Below, one piece after another: positions 22,845 through 33,659 of a stretch of 64,000 bases of DNA. The DNA is from Russula earlei (lineage: Eukaryota > Basidiomycota > Agaricomycetes > Russulales > Russulaceae). Every line of letters begins with the position of its first letter. The first letter of the stretch is position 1. Below the pieces are notes generated by a model. The model worked only from the letters and a program-made list of their open reading frames with translations, made no database searches and was not told where the DNA came from. The translations under genes and the position numbers were made by a program. The DNA lies in NCBI GenBank assembly GCA_025769875.1, contig JAGFNK010000187.1, forward strand, positions 29,083 through 93,082, given 5' to 3'.

Positions 22845-24446
22845 AGCTTGGCCCTATCCTCCGCTGGTAAAGTTTTCATGCGGGCCACCATAGTGGAGGC
22901 TTCTTCTTCTTTTGGTGGTTCTGGGGTTGGTTCAGTAGTACGTGCCTTGGAGATCGTGGGGGTAGTATTCTTGGGGCACTCCCGACTAAGGTGGCCTTTC
23001 TCTCGGCAACAGAAGCAACGTCCTTCTTTTGCCAATTGTTTCCTTTCTTCTTCAGTGAGCCTTTTGAAGTTGGACTTGGCAGCGTCCACTTGCATTTGAT
23101 CAGGATGATGGGGCTTGTGTTCCGAAGGGGAGTATGTGGTCTTCCCTTTAAGTTTCTCTCTGATGGTGATGAAACGTCGATGCTGTCTTCTAGCCTCCTC
23201 CTTCCATTCTTGAAGAGTGGTAGGCCAGACGTCCCTGTTTAGGATTGCGCGGTAGAGTCTGACTTTTAGACCATTTTTGAAACATTCAATGGCAATGATG
23301 TCTGTTTCTGGCCATCCTGTTTTGTTTAGGAGCTGCTCAAAGGTGGAGATGTAATCGTCTAGGGACTCCTTCATTGTGTGTTTGGCAAGAGCCGCTTGGG
23401 CATCTTCTTTCTCTGCAGTGTTGGTGAATTTGAATGTGAAGTTCATGACAAAGTCATTCCACAATGCTTCATCCATCCTATTAATGGGGTTTTGGGTCCT
23501 GGTTACTTTTTCCCTAAGCGCAGTTGCTTGTGAGTTAACCCATTCTTCAACCTTTTCTCCTTGAACATAGGAGAGGGCTAGCATCGTTCGTTTGAAAGGG
23601 GAAATCATAACTGCTTTGTCATCATTAAGGCCCCAGTACAAGTTAAATTCCATGATGAATCATTTCGTTTTGTTTCTCTCCCCTGTGAAGGCGGTGGGTT
23701 CTTTGCCACTGAGGGACCCATTAGTACCTGGGGCAGCTGCTTGGGGTGGAACGACGGCTGGGGGGCCTGGTGGCCTGGGCGGGCCACCTGAGGGGCCTGA
23801 GTGGCCACCTGAGGGGCCTGAGTGGCCACCTGAGGGGCCTGAGTGGCCACCTGAGGGGCCTGAGTGGCCACCTGAGGGGCCTGAGTGGCCACCTGAGGGG
23901 CCTGAGTGGCCACCTGAGGGGCCTGAGTGGCCATCTGGGGTGGTTGTACAGCAACTTGGGGTTGGGCTGCCATATTAGGTTCAGAGAGGTTCTGTGGTCC
24001 GATTTCTAGGGTTTCAATGGGTTCCTGGTTTCCAAGGGGGTCCTCTGGTTCTAAAGCAGGGGATTCAAAGGGTGTCTGAGTTTCAACAGTGTTTTCTGGT
24101 TCAGGGGGGTTGCCTTCTATGGAAGAGGCTTCTGATTCTGACAGTGGTTTGTAGAGAGGGTCATTTCCCCTCCAGTAGCCTAATCCAAGGCTATTTCTGA
24201 GGAGTTCTAGGTTTAGGTGAGTGTAGAGTTGTCCTCTTCTAAGTTGTAGTTCAAACCAACAATTGTTGATGAATTCAACTGGTAGTTCTTCGTTGCTCTC
24301 AATGACGATGTAACAGAGGAAGGTGTGAAAACTCTCCCAAGTGGCGGTTCCTACAACATGTTCAGGAAGGTCTGGGGATGGTCTGGGTTGTACGCAGATC
24401 CAATGGTTTGGTGGTAATTCAAGGTTGATCTCCAGAATGGAGTAGG
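22811..24446 (-). pseudogene. gypsy gag with proline-glutamine repeat and zinc knuckle
   Basis: The conserved gag core (23653-22811) contains a Retrotrans_gag-type capsid segment (LDDYISTFEQLL, about 23350-23310) and the knuckle CFCCREKGHLSREC (about 23030-22985). A TGA near 23664 precedes it in frame. Upstream, a different frame is open from the primer site at about 24446 down to 23605. Its composition is protein-like (ELPPNHWICVQPRP, then NEELPVEFINNCWFELQL) and it has no ATG until 23971-23973, where MAAQPQV begins the QAPQVAT repeat. One frameshift therefore joins the two parts, and the true start codon is lost or lies across an intron. Confidence 0.8.
23780..23935 (-). repeat. 21-bp tandem repeat in gag (about 7 units)
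   Basis: The unit CCACCTGAGGGGCCTGAGTGG is repeated about seven times without interruption. On the minus strand it encodes a seven-residue repeat, QAPQVAT. Units are almost identical, so the array is young and probably variable in copy number. Confidence 0.9.
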
Positions 24447-24457
24447 GAAGCTTAGCT
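24447..24457 (-). other. Self-priming site (PBS) of the chromovirus
   Basis: One base after the 5' LTR, the minus strand reads AAGCTAAGCTT. The exact reverse complement, AAGCTTAGCTT, lies in the LTR at 24803-24793, about 30 bases after the TATA-like TATTTAA (24836-24830), which is where the RNA 5' end is expected. Eleven paired bases match the mechanism of Tf1, where the first 11 nt of the mRNA prime reverse transcription. No tRNA 3'-end complement (TGG...) is present. Confidence 0.82.
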
Positions 24458-24458
24458 T

Positions 24459-25059
24459 GTGTTACGGCATCGCGGCCGTAAGAGCGTTAGCTCAAGGTTC
24501 AGTGGGGGCCAAGTCCCTGTGACTTGGTTCAAGGGTTCAATGGGCGCCTGGCTCAAAGAGACTGGATCAAAGGTTTAGCAGTCTCAAGGCTGAGTCAGAC
24601 AATGACTCAGTCTGCAGACAGAGTCGATCTTCTGGTTTCACAGAAGAGGAGGATGATGAGAGAGAGGCAGAGGAGGAAGAGGAACACAAGGGTTCCTTGA
24701 GGTGTGCTCAGATCAAGTAGAGTATAGGCCAGCACAAGCAAGTTGTGATTGAGAGAGAGTACAGGGCAAGGGATGCGACAGGAAATGGGACAAAGCTAAG
24801 CTTGGGGCATTCCCCAGCTTTTACAGGCGCTTAAATACTGTATGTAGCGAGGCTGTACAGTACTATAAGCAGAACAATAGATAAAGGTAGACCAATAGCA
24901 AAAGTAACTCGACAATAGGTGAAACACAACAAGTGGAACACAATAAATGAAACACAATAAGGGATCACCATCAAGGGGTGAGATGGTAACCACGGGGACA
25001 GGAAAGAATGATAACGAGAGGGATTTATGGACGAACTGATAAGGGGGTAAATTACAACA
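24459..25059 (-). repeat. 5' LTR of the gypsy chromovirus
   Basis: This 601-bp LTR carries the promoter. The minus-strand TATA-like TATTTAA (24836-24830) is followed about 30 bases later by the self-primer sequence. It starts TGTTGTAATT at 25059 and ends CGTAACA at 24459. Confidence 0.93.
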
Positions 25060-25064
25060 CTTAG

Positions 25065-25860
25065 CTACATGCAAGCCTTAGAAGACAGGATACAATGATC
25101 TGATATACCCCGCGAGTTGAGCTAGCTCCAATGGAGTAAAGATACATTCTGAGTATGCGGCGTAGCGAGTCCAGGGACATGCATGTGAGATCGTGATGCT
25201 GCCAAGACCAAGAAGAGGAGAGAGAGAGTGGAAGAGGAGCAAGATAGTTATGAGCACTAGAGCGAAAGGCAAGCAGGCAAGAAGAAGGGACAAAACAGGT
25301 CTCTTTTTCCAAGGCGTAACTAGAGTGTTTATATATGAGACATGAACTATGAGAGAGGGGGATATTGGGGGATTGGGAGACAGAAAGATGTGAGTTGGGA
25401 GTGCGAGACATGGATATGAGGCAAGATGAGCCAGAGCAATGACACTGTGAAACAAGGTGTAAGTATGAATCCAGAACAGTATCGTTGACTCAGGTAAACA
25501 AACCTGATCAGTAACAAGCAAGTCAAAGGGAACAAATGGAGTCAGAGGCCAAGTAACTAGGGAGTCCAAATTCGTAGCAAGACAGAAACTGAGGAGTAGT
25601 GTACAAAGGGTCCACAAAGCGATGATGATGGAAATCATTGGGGCACTGAGCCCTCACATCTGACTGTGGTGATGACAGTGAAAGGCAGCAGAGTGCATCT
25701 TAGTGGTCACGGCAAGGCAATGTGATGAAAGAGGGTCAAGAGCTGGCTGGGCAGTGGAGGTGGAACTGGTACATGATGAAAGAGAGTCGAGAGCAATGAC
25801 ACAGGGCTGGAATGGGATGCCGCCTTACAGTGGGACACTGTGTGATGATGTACTAAAGAA
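25065..25860. other. Degraded flank of the FunK1 duplication
   Basis: From about 25285 the plus strand matches 58745-59040 next to the intact FunK1 copy, with many CG to TG/CA changes. The hydrophobic minus-strand open frame at 25078-25638 is not accepted as a gene. No other coding sequence is seen. Confidence 0.55.
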
Positions 25861-26628
25861 TTACCCTGTACAGCCTTGTGAGACAGCCGATGAGCTATAC
25901 CTGGAAAGTGAGGATCCTTCTGGTGGATGTTGTCCTCTATGCTTTTTGTTGAATGGTAGACCCTTTGCTACATAGCTATCTTTAGCCTTGCACTTGTGGC
26001 AGCACCTGCTGAATGTTGGATCATGACCAAGGATGTTCTTTGATAGGCTGCCATCATCATTGGGCTAATTTTTGGATTCCAGGTTCCGTGTTATGAGCTT
26101 CAAGACCCATTCAGAAGAACAAAGCTTCTTGTGAGCATCCTTGACCTCTGTCCGGACATTCCTCTCCTCTTGAGGTTTGGGCATAATTGATTTTGGGTTA
26201 ATACCATCATAGAAGGTTTTAAGAAGGGTGTGCAACTCTTCAATGATCTGGCGGCATGGTTCTAGGACAAAACCAAGCAAATCTAGGTGGAATATTAGTT
26301 TGTGTAGGAAAGATAGCTTTCTGTCACTGCCCCGGATAACACCATCATCATCCACATCTCTGTATCCATCAAATATGCGTTGCATATCTTGTGATTGGCC
26401 CTCGATCACAGAATGTTGGCATTTCATGACAATATAAATAAGAACCCAGTAAAAGGTTTCGGCCCCATACAGCAACCGAGATTTCTTGAAACTTGAACTT
26501 GGAACTTGAATTTTGGGATTAGCTGGGAGTGACAGGTGTGACAGGTGTGATGACAGTGACATGTCATATGATTAACTAATATCAGTTGTCTTTGTCTGTT
26601 AACTGTAATTCACATATTTGCATATGTG

Positions 26629-27962
26629 ATGTCGTGTAATGACTTGGGCTCGGGAACAATTGGCATGTCAATCTTTCTACCCCCACCTCCACCACCCCAT
26701 ATGATGCAGACCCACTCATCAATAAGTCCAGATTCCATGGAAGGAAGTCTAATCTCAGAAAGTAACAAGGCTATATGGACAACTGAAGAGGAAGCTGCAT
26801 TTCTACTGTTCCTTGTTGAGCGGAAACAAGAAGGAAACATGACCTCCAATGCCATGTTCAAGGACCTTACCTTCAACCAAGCAGCCAATTCTATTAAGCC
26901 CATGCATGAGAAGGGTCCTATCAAGACTGGACCTATGTGCAAATCAAAATGGCAAAGGGTATGAAATTTTTTTGCTTTGCCATATCACGCAGCTAACATC
27001 ATCTACTACTAGATGAAGAAGGAGCACTTGGTAATCATTACTCTCAGGAATGAGTCCGGGGTTGGGCACCTATGGAGCGATGAGAATGGAATTGTTGTTC
27101 CACCTGAAATGGAATTGGTATGGAGTGATCTAGTCAAGGTGCGTACATAACATCTAATTTGTCAATGCCATCTGATCATTAGTAGAATAATCAAGAATAC
27201 AAGAAGTACAGGGATAAAGGCTGGCCACATTGCAGCATCATGAAATCTCTGATGCCATCAAGTGCAAGAGGCCAACATTCATATTGGGGCATGCAGTCAA
27301 CAGCCCATTTTACTCCCCCTCAGTCATCTGCATCACTGTCCCCCTATCCCAATTTGTTTGAATGTCAAAGTGGGGACTCCTTGTCATCTCTGGCACCAGA
27401 TTGCTCTTCCTCCTCATCCAGTGTCCTTCATTCCAAACGCAAAGTATCTCAGGTCAAGGATGTCACCTCCGAAACATCTTCCTCATTTACCAAAAAACTC
27501 AAGTCTGATTCCATGGCAGTTGCTGTCCACGGCATGCAGTCAACCATGGAGAGGTTTGCCAATAACTTCAACTCAACCATGCATGCATTCATTGCTTCAT
27601 CCCCACCCCCAATGTCGCTGGCACTCTTCCCACTCCCAATGCCGCTGGCACTCCTCTCAAACCCAGCCCCAGCCCCACCTCCGGCCATGCATATGCTGCC
27701 TTCAAATGACATCATAACTATCTCGGCACTTCCCAAGACCACCCGTCAGTCACTGGCAATTCAACATCTTACCAAGGATATTGAACTAAATGGTGAATGG
27801 CTCTCCATGGATGATGTTGTCCCTGTGATCAATATCTTGGGATCTTGTGACATTGTGCGCATAGACAGTTATATTGTGCTTATGACTAATGGGTCAGCGT
27901 TGTCACGCAAGATTGCATGCAACTACATCAAAGATTTATTGGAGAAGGCCAGGACGTCCTGA
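26629..27962 (+). CDS. Harbinger accessory Myb/SANT-like DNA-binding protein
   Basis: Exons 26629-26958, 27013-27138 and 27186-27962 join in phase 0 across introns of 54 and 47 bp, giving 1233 coding bases, 410 residues, without stops. Exons 1 and 2 form a Myb/SANT-like domain with the tryptophans expected (IWTTEEEAAFLLFLVE at about 26775, SKWQR at 26944-26958, then HLWSDENG). In Harbinger elements this partner binds the transposase and the inverted repeats and helps nuclear import. Exon 3 is Ser/Pro-rich with a tandem PMSLALFPL-type repeat, and ends in a helical segment. The ATG at 26629 is the first in frame; 26701 is an alternative. Confidence 0.8.
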
Positions 27963-28069
27963 CTGTAGTTGTACTTCTATAGTAGTCACCCATCACACGC
28001 ATGTATTGTAATTTGTTGAATGCCATGAAGTGTTCTTTCATTTTCTGAAAACATGTGGACATGTCTGAA

Positions 28070-29418
28070 CTAAATACCTGCTGCACGATCCTCAAGTGTT
28101 TTCTGATACTGCTCCCACATCTCACCTGCAATCCTGTCTTGCCTGATATTTGCTTGCTCCCTCTCATAGCATGTCACTACCCCTCTTCCCAGTTCACCAG
28201 CCACTTCACGATGACCCATCTGAGGGTCTACCCTGTCATCAAATACATCAATCTCATTGTGATTATAATGGTGAATAAAATTGTGAAGGGCTGCAAGTGC
28301 CAATGGGATGCATGCTTGAATGTCCATGTTATACTCAGGGGGGTACTGAAGGATTTTGAAACACCACTTGAGAATCCCAAACATACGCTCTATGACGTCG
28401 CAAGCTTGAGCATGGCGCAGATTGAATAATTCCTGGGGTGTGTGTGGCCTAGGACAAGCGTAAAAATTAGTGAGAAGATGGGAAAGAAAGAGAGAATGCA
28501 CCGTATGCCAGCATGACCCCACTCAGATAGATGATATCGTACACCTCGATAAGGAACAAGCAGTGTGTTTGATGAGGCAAAGCCTGCATCAGTGAGATAG
28601 TATTTCCCTCTTGGGATGGGGAAATTGGAATGATGGGCATCATGGAAAAGAGTTGAGTCAGTGGTGGAGCCCTCCCAACCAGTCAAAAGATATGCGAAGC
28701 GGAGGTCAAATGAACAAGCAGCAAGGCAGTTCTGTGAGAGAACGCCGTTGCGGTCTCTTGTTGCATTGCGCTCTGCGGCAGTGGAGTAACAACTGATGTG
28801 GGTGCTGTCGATAGCACCCAGGGCATCCTTGAAAAAGGGAAAAAATTTGGGATTCCCTTGGATAAAGGAGTGAGGAGGGGAATTGGCATCAGGAAGCTGT
28901 ACAAAGGTGGTGTAGAAAGGGGGGGTTGCGAGAACTCCAAGTATCTTTTTAAAATATCTGGATATCCATCAGAAGATATATAGAAGGAAACCATGGGATA
29001 TGTACTTTGAGACCGTGCTTGGTGACCGCTGAAAATGCTCTCCAATATTTGTTGTTGACAGCCCGGTGGAAGCGGCATAGAGAAATATGGCAACCTGTTC
29101 TTCAATTTGGACATGCTGAGATGACACAACACCAAAGTTGTGGAGAGTCTGCTGGAGCTTGTGAAACACATGTTTATGGACCCCAAGTTCATTCCAGATG
29201 TGTTCTGGGTGGCCAGTGAGTAGTTTATGGACCTAGGCAGGACCAGTGAGGGCGGAGGTGTGATATGGAATAGGAGGAGAATGGGGTTTGAGTATTGACA
29301 GTATGGCCTGGAAGCCATAAAGGGCATAACCTGTAAAATATAAAATCATTAGAAGTTGTTGGCATCACTGTTGTACCTGCTGCAGATACAGCCTCTCCTG
29401 ATCAAGGTAATTGGCCAT
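28070..29418 (-). pseudogene. Harbinger transposase (DDE_Tnp_4), one stop codon
   Basis: On the minus strand, a short first exon (MANYLDQERLY, from 29418) is followed by an exon ending at 29006, an intron 29005-28958, an exon 28957-28502, an intron 28501-28449 and a last exon to 28070. The helix-turn-helix (EEQVAIFLYAASTGLS, about 29105) and catalytic residues are present: Asp in GAIDSTHI (about 28800), Asp in YYLTDAGFA (about 28590), Glu in DVIERMFG (about 28385). The only lesion seen is TAG at 29233-29235, where the family usually has Trp. The join between the first two exons is uncertain in phase. Confidence 0.85.
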
Positions 29419-29689
29419 AGCATTGACCAGGGGACAGACAGTGACAACTTGAAATCGGGGGGTAAAAAATCGGCCATGACTTGGAGGGGCATAAAAAGTC
29501 TTTGGGCGCATCAGTCATTACAATGACAAATATGTGAATTACAGTTACCAGACGAAGACAACTGATATTAGTTAATCATATGACATGTCACTGTCATCAC
29601 ACCTGTCACACCTGTCACACCCGGCTAATCCCAAAATTCAAGTTCCAAGTTCAAGTTTCAAGAAATCTCGGTTGCTGTATGGGGCCTTC

Positions 29690-29760
29690 AATATCATCTG
29701 AACCTTGATGAGATCGAGCATGAGGGTGTACTAAAAGTGCTGTTGATATGAACTGCCATG
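29690..29760 (-). other. Right junction of the Harbinger insertion in FunK1 copy A
   Basis: Immediately after the TTC duplication the kinase sequence resumes (CAATATCATCTG), matching the intact copy at about 59658-59675 and confirming the insertion point. Confidence 0.8.
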
Positions 29761-30719
29761 TACCCTGAACACAAAGTCAATTTGCCACACATAGGGGAAA
29801 AACAGATCATATTGTGTGGGAGGGTTGTCTCTGCTGGGTCACATCCATCCTCTTGGACATGTCCCAGTCGATCAATAAACCTGATCAATCTGGGGGGATC
29901 AGAATGTTTCCTGCACTCTCATCCTGATGTAAAATTTTTGCTTTGTCGTATGCGTCTGTATGAGCTCTTCCAAATTGTCAAACAACAAACTTAAATGTAA
30001 TGCCAATCCTCACCAATCATAGCATCCTGAATGACCTGGCATAGCTCCTGAGTCAATCCGAACGTACTCAGTGGCTGTCTGAGTGTGTTCAAGACAAGTC
30101 AGTAGTGGACATATCATTTGATGTGCAGTGTACTGGGACACCAAATATGTTTGCAATTACCATCTTTCACATAGTCTTGCGTCCTTGTGCTTTGTACATC
30201 GAGTGGATGCTCTGGTGTCGACAGCACGTTGCCAGCTGGACCCAACCTTGGAATGTAACACACTTTTGCTTCTTGTAAATCGTGATAAATATCCCCTTCT
30301 TTCTCAATATTTGGGAAATTGGTATGCCAGTAATCTTTGAGGTAAACCAGTTCATTCTGTTCGACATCATGGCAGACATATCTGAAGGTTGACTGACCAA
30401 AAAGGGTTTTTGTCTCCCATATTGGTGTCGATGTGATATAGGGCTTCAGCTGTCCATCTGTGGCATGATCGTCATTGACAAGAATCTGGTGAAGGTCTTC
30501 AACTTCAACTTTCTCGACATCCATGTATACCACCAGCATGGATTGTGCAGCACCAACCCCCTCATCGTTCTCTGAGACCGAGGTGACAGTGGTGTCATAT
30601 CCATGCTGGGCAAAAGTGAGAGAGTTGAGCCTCCAGATGAATTTGAAAAGGGTGTTGGGATCTTTGGCCCAATTACTGTCGTTTTCACATGACCTTGCAC
30701 TTGCCATTTTTGGATGTCA

Positions 30720-31300
30720 TTTCAAGTGCGAAATTAAAACTGCTATATCTCAACAGTTTCTCAACAGATTGCCTTGAAATTTTGCCAGTAGAACCTTATA
30801 TACTATATCTAGGTGCAGCAAAAATATGGGAGTCTAATATTCAGTTCTTGAGATGTCGATTTTCAGGTGCTGACATGAGTGCAAAACTTTGAACTGCCAT
30901 ATCTCAACTGTTTCTCAACAGATTTACTTGAAACTTCGACAGTGGGATCTCATGTCCTGTATCTAGGTGCAGCCCAAGAGTTGGGGCATAATTATCAGTT
31001 CTTGAAGTTTCGATTTTTGGGTGCAATCTGAGTGTGAAATTTCAAACTGCCATATCTCAACCGTTTCTTAATAGATTGCCTTGAAACCTGGAAAGTAGAA
31101 CCTTATATACTGTATCTAGGTGCAACTAAAATATGGGAGCCTAATATTCAGTTCTTGAAGTTTCGAATTTTGGGTGCCGATCTGCGTGCGAAATTTCGAA
31201 CAGCCATATCTCAACTATTTCTCAATGGATTGCCTTGAAACTTGGACATCAGAACCTCATGTACTGTATCTAGAGGCAGCCAAATAATTGGGTTTCATTT
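30720..31300. repeat. Degenerate tandem repeat, period about 154 bp, nearly 4 units
   Basis: The landmark AACTGCCATATCTCAAC recurs at about 30738, 30892, 31045 and 31199. Each unit also contains TTGAAACTT, ACTGTATCTAGGTGCA and CAGTTCTTGAAGTTTCGAT. Units differ by several percent and small indels, so the array is old. It begins where the FunK1 pseudogene breaks off. Confidence 0.9.
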
Positions 31301-31463
31301 CACATTGTGGGGTGCCAACCCCAAGCATTATAAGACTACATTTGCTCTACAGCTGAAAACATGACATGATACAACTATCTACAACTGTAGCGAGGCGTGC
31401 ATCGAGGCAGCGATTGCGATTGCGCGTGAATGGGCGAGGAGCGGCGTGTAAGGAAAGTTGGGC

Positions 31464-32377
31464 TTAAGGCATGAGGATACAATGAAGTGGAAGTGGGAGC
31501 CAGAGTAAAGTGATCATTGTATCAAAGTGCACTGGCGTGGTGAGGTCAAGCGGAAGGGAGCCTTTGGGGTCAGTGCTGAAGCGATACTGTGCATGTAGCA
31601 TTGAGGGGTAGACATTGAGGTGTTGTGCTAACATTTGTTGCATCATGCACCAGGGTATTGTCGATGTAACGATCTCAAGCGTGCGGCTCCCTTTCTGCCT
31701 ATTGATTATCTCTACCGTGAACGAAAATGTCTCTGAACCAACACCAACAAAATATCAGGTGAGTAGGACTGCCATGACGAACCATTTTCGTCATCCTCTG
31801 ACTCGCTTTTATCCTCCTGTGCTATTGCCACTTTCCTGCATGTTGGAGCAGTAGCAGTTTTGCTTTTCTTCTGCATCATGACTTCAACAATGCTGTCATC
31901 GCTGACATTGCCACTCTTGTCTTGCCACACAGGGGAATCTACAACTGAGTTGTCATCATTGTCTGTGGCCAGCTCCGCAAGAACTTCCTGCTGGAGAAGC
32001 GCTCGAATCGCAAGGGAAGCTTGGCGGATAGGTCGTGGCTCGTTTGGAGCTTCATGTCCCTCACTGGGAAGAGGGGGCAATGCCATGGGTGGTTTTTTGG
32101 CTCGGGATGAAGATGCAGCAGCCGTTGCACCACAGGGACGTGTCACATGCTGGCCTGGCACTGCAACACAGTTCTTCTCATCCGATTCCCCATCTGTCCT
32201 GATGGCATCCGCACTCATTCCAGTGCCAATTTTAGGTGTCGCATGAGCCGCAGAGTCCAGAGAAGCAGGGTGGGCAGATGGATCATTGGATGTGGTCAAA
32301 GGTGCAATTGGATTCTTCTCTGCCTGTTTTTTTGCTTTGGCTGCCCTTTGGCGTGTTGTGACTGCTCCCTTGCCCAT
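31464..32377 (-). CDS. Hypothetical protein, charged and Ser/Ala-rich
   Basis: From the ATG at 32377 a frame of about 220 residues starts MGKGAVTTRQRAAKAKKQ and is rich in Ala, Ser, Asp and Glu, with acidic runs near the end. It stops at 31712. A second open piece (31646-31464, beginning near YPSMLHAQYRFSTDP) could be the next exon after an intron of about 60 bp. I do not recognise the family. The neighbours are repeats, so it may belong to an unidentified transposon. Confidence 0.35.
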
Positions 32378-32531
32378 GAATAACAGGCAACAGGCGACAT
32401 GTAGCAAAGGTAAAAAGGCAACAAATATTTTATGTAAATTCTATTCAAACGCGGAGCAAGCGATTGCGCGCGTCGAATACAAATACTCCCTCTCCCTATC
32501 TCCCTCCCTCTCGCTCACCTTCACTCCTCGC

Positions 32532-33072
32532 TGTTGTAAATTCCCGAGCGCGAGTGAACTCGATCGCGAGCGCACAAGAACGAGTGAGTTGTCCCCTCAG
32601 TCGATACATATACCCATACCATTAGGCCACCCTAAGTGGATTTAGTTGTTTACAACAATTAGTGCCTAGACTAACTAACTAGTCTGGATGTCTATTGGCT
32701 CGATCATTGTCCTGTTTCTTGCATACCCTTCATCCGCGGAGTTATAGAATCCGCACCTGCTTCCTACTTATATGAGTAGACAAAACACTTACCTTCCCTC
32801 AGTGATCGCTTACACGCGCGAGTCACTGAGGTACATTCTTTTAGCTACCCTTTTCTTACGTTCCATAAGTGCTCATACCTGGATAGCACAGTCATTGCTT
32901 ATTCAGGTAATATATCTTCTAGTGATCGCTTACGCGCGCGAGTCACTGAGCACAGTCATTGCTTATTCAGTGACCCTCGCGAGTGCAAACGTGTAGGCCT
33001 CCCTTCGGACGCGGCACTCACTCACAAAAACTGTCGTTTCTCCCACTCTCGTTAAACCCCATAGTTTCTACA
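32532..33072 (+). repeat. Solo copia LTR, 541 bp
   Basis: TGTTGTAAATTCCCG...TTTCTACA parallels the LTRs of the copia element at 319-5840: same ends, the same paired CTCAGTGATCGCTTACGCG / GAGTCACTGAG modules and the same layout, but diverged throughout. A perfect 5-bp target duplication, CTCGC (32527-32531 and 33073-33077), flanks it. It arose by LTR-LTR recombination of a full element of a sister family. Confidence 0.94.
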
Positions 33073-33199
33073 CTCGCCCTACTTCCTTTCCTTCCCTCCC
33101 TCTTCTCTTATGGTCTACCTTCCCTTCGGGTGAATGCCCATACCACGCAGCCGAACCGATGACTCACAGGTCTCATGTGCGCTCTCGTTTCTTCCTCGT

Positions 33200-33529
33200 T
33201 GCGGGCTGACATCTGGTGGTGTTCAAGGCGCTCATTGTTCTCCATACCATGATTCGGAACGGTGCGACAGACAATGTACTTCAATATCTGGCTTCTTCGG
33301 GGGTTTTACGGTTACAAAATGTGGGCGCCAGTCAATGGGAAGGTATGTACCGTGGCCATGCCCCCAGCACCCATATCCCTGCAGGTCCGTCTGAACCAGC
33401 TAACTCTTTCACTTCAGGTTTCAATGCCCCTACAAATCTTCAGCATTACGCCATGTACCTTGACTCGCGCATATGTGCATACCGCGAGCTGAAGCACGAT
33501 GCTATCTGTGTCCAATCCAAAACAAACCG
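33200..33529 (+). pseudogene. ANTH-domain (AP180/Yap1801-like) gene fragment
   Basis: The plus strand encodes FKALIVLHTMIRNGATDNVL, a core of the ANTH domain of clathrin-assembly proteins, then a GT-AG intron (about 33341-33420), then NAPTNLQHYAMYLDSR and a YRELKHDAI segment. The intron is in the correct phase, so a genomic, not a cDNA, fragment was copied. The preceding codons contain a stop (TGA near 33207), and the domain breaks off at about 33529 with no following ANTH sequence. ANTH proteins bind PIP2 and clathrin at endocytic sites; this fragment cannot. Confidence 0.85.
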
Positions 33530-33659
33530 TGAGCTGCCAAAGCCCCTCCATTCCCCCCCTTCCTCTCCTTTCTTCAACCTTGCCCACATGCCCGACCGGT
33601 CTCGACTCCCCTCCACCTCCTTCGTCTGCGCATTGTGTTGAATATGTATGTTGTTGTAG

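Larger units (their letters stand above)
17140..25059 (-). mobile_element. Ty3/gypsy chromovirus, self-primed (Tf1/MarY1-like), full length
   Basis: LTRs at 17140-17738 and 24459-25059 (599 and 601 bp, TG...CA) are flanked by the 5-bp target duplication CTTAG (17135-17139 and 25060-25064). On the minus strand come a self-complementary primer site, gag with a zinc knuckle, protease, RT, RNase H, integrase with an HHCC finger, a C-terminal chromodomain, an extra zinc-knuckle ORF, a purine tract (about 17742-17755) and the 3' LTR. The order RT before integrase and the chromodomain define a chromovirus. The copy carries four in-frame stops and at least two frameshifts, so it is dead, though its ends are intact. 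Confidence 0.96.
26461..29686. mobile_element. PIF-Harbinger DNA transposon with both genes
   Basis: The termini GGCCCCATACAGCAACCGAG and the reverse complement open inverted repeats of about 160 bp (26461-26623 and 29524-29686). The 3-bp target duplication TTC flanks the element (26458-26460 and 29687-29689), as expected for Harbinger. It carries the two genes typical of the superfamily in convergent orientation: a Myb/SANT-like protein on the plus strand and a DDE transposase on the minus strand. The pre-insertion sequence is preserved in the intact FunK1 copy near 59658. Confidence 0.95.
25861..30673 (-). pseudogene. FunK1 kinase pseudogene, copy A, split by a Harbinger element
   Basis: Reading the minus strand, 30673-29690 and 26457-25861 align base by base with the intact kinase at 59043-61409. 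The two blocks are separated by the 3226-bp transposon at 26461-29686. The N-terminal third is missing beyond 30673. The catalytic HRDVS of the intact copy has become HQDES (about 29920), a W codon near 26065 has become TAG, and most other differences are CG to TG or CG to CA. The two small introns are still recognisable. This is a dead, CpG-stripped duplicate. Confidence 0.9.

Noticed and set aside
23780..23935. Possible CRISPR-like direct repeats
   Set aside because: Units are contiguous 21-mers without spacers, in frame within gag and in a eukaryote.
25078..25638. 186-codon hydrophobic minus-strand frame
   Set aside because: The same sequence next to the intact FunK1 copy (58745-59040) does not keep the frame. 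The hydrophobic look comes from GA-rich sequence read on the other strand.
30720..31300. Possible CRISPR or rDNA spacer repeat
   Set aside because: The 154-bp units are fully tandem and diverged, with no spacer structure and no rRNA nearby.
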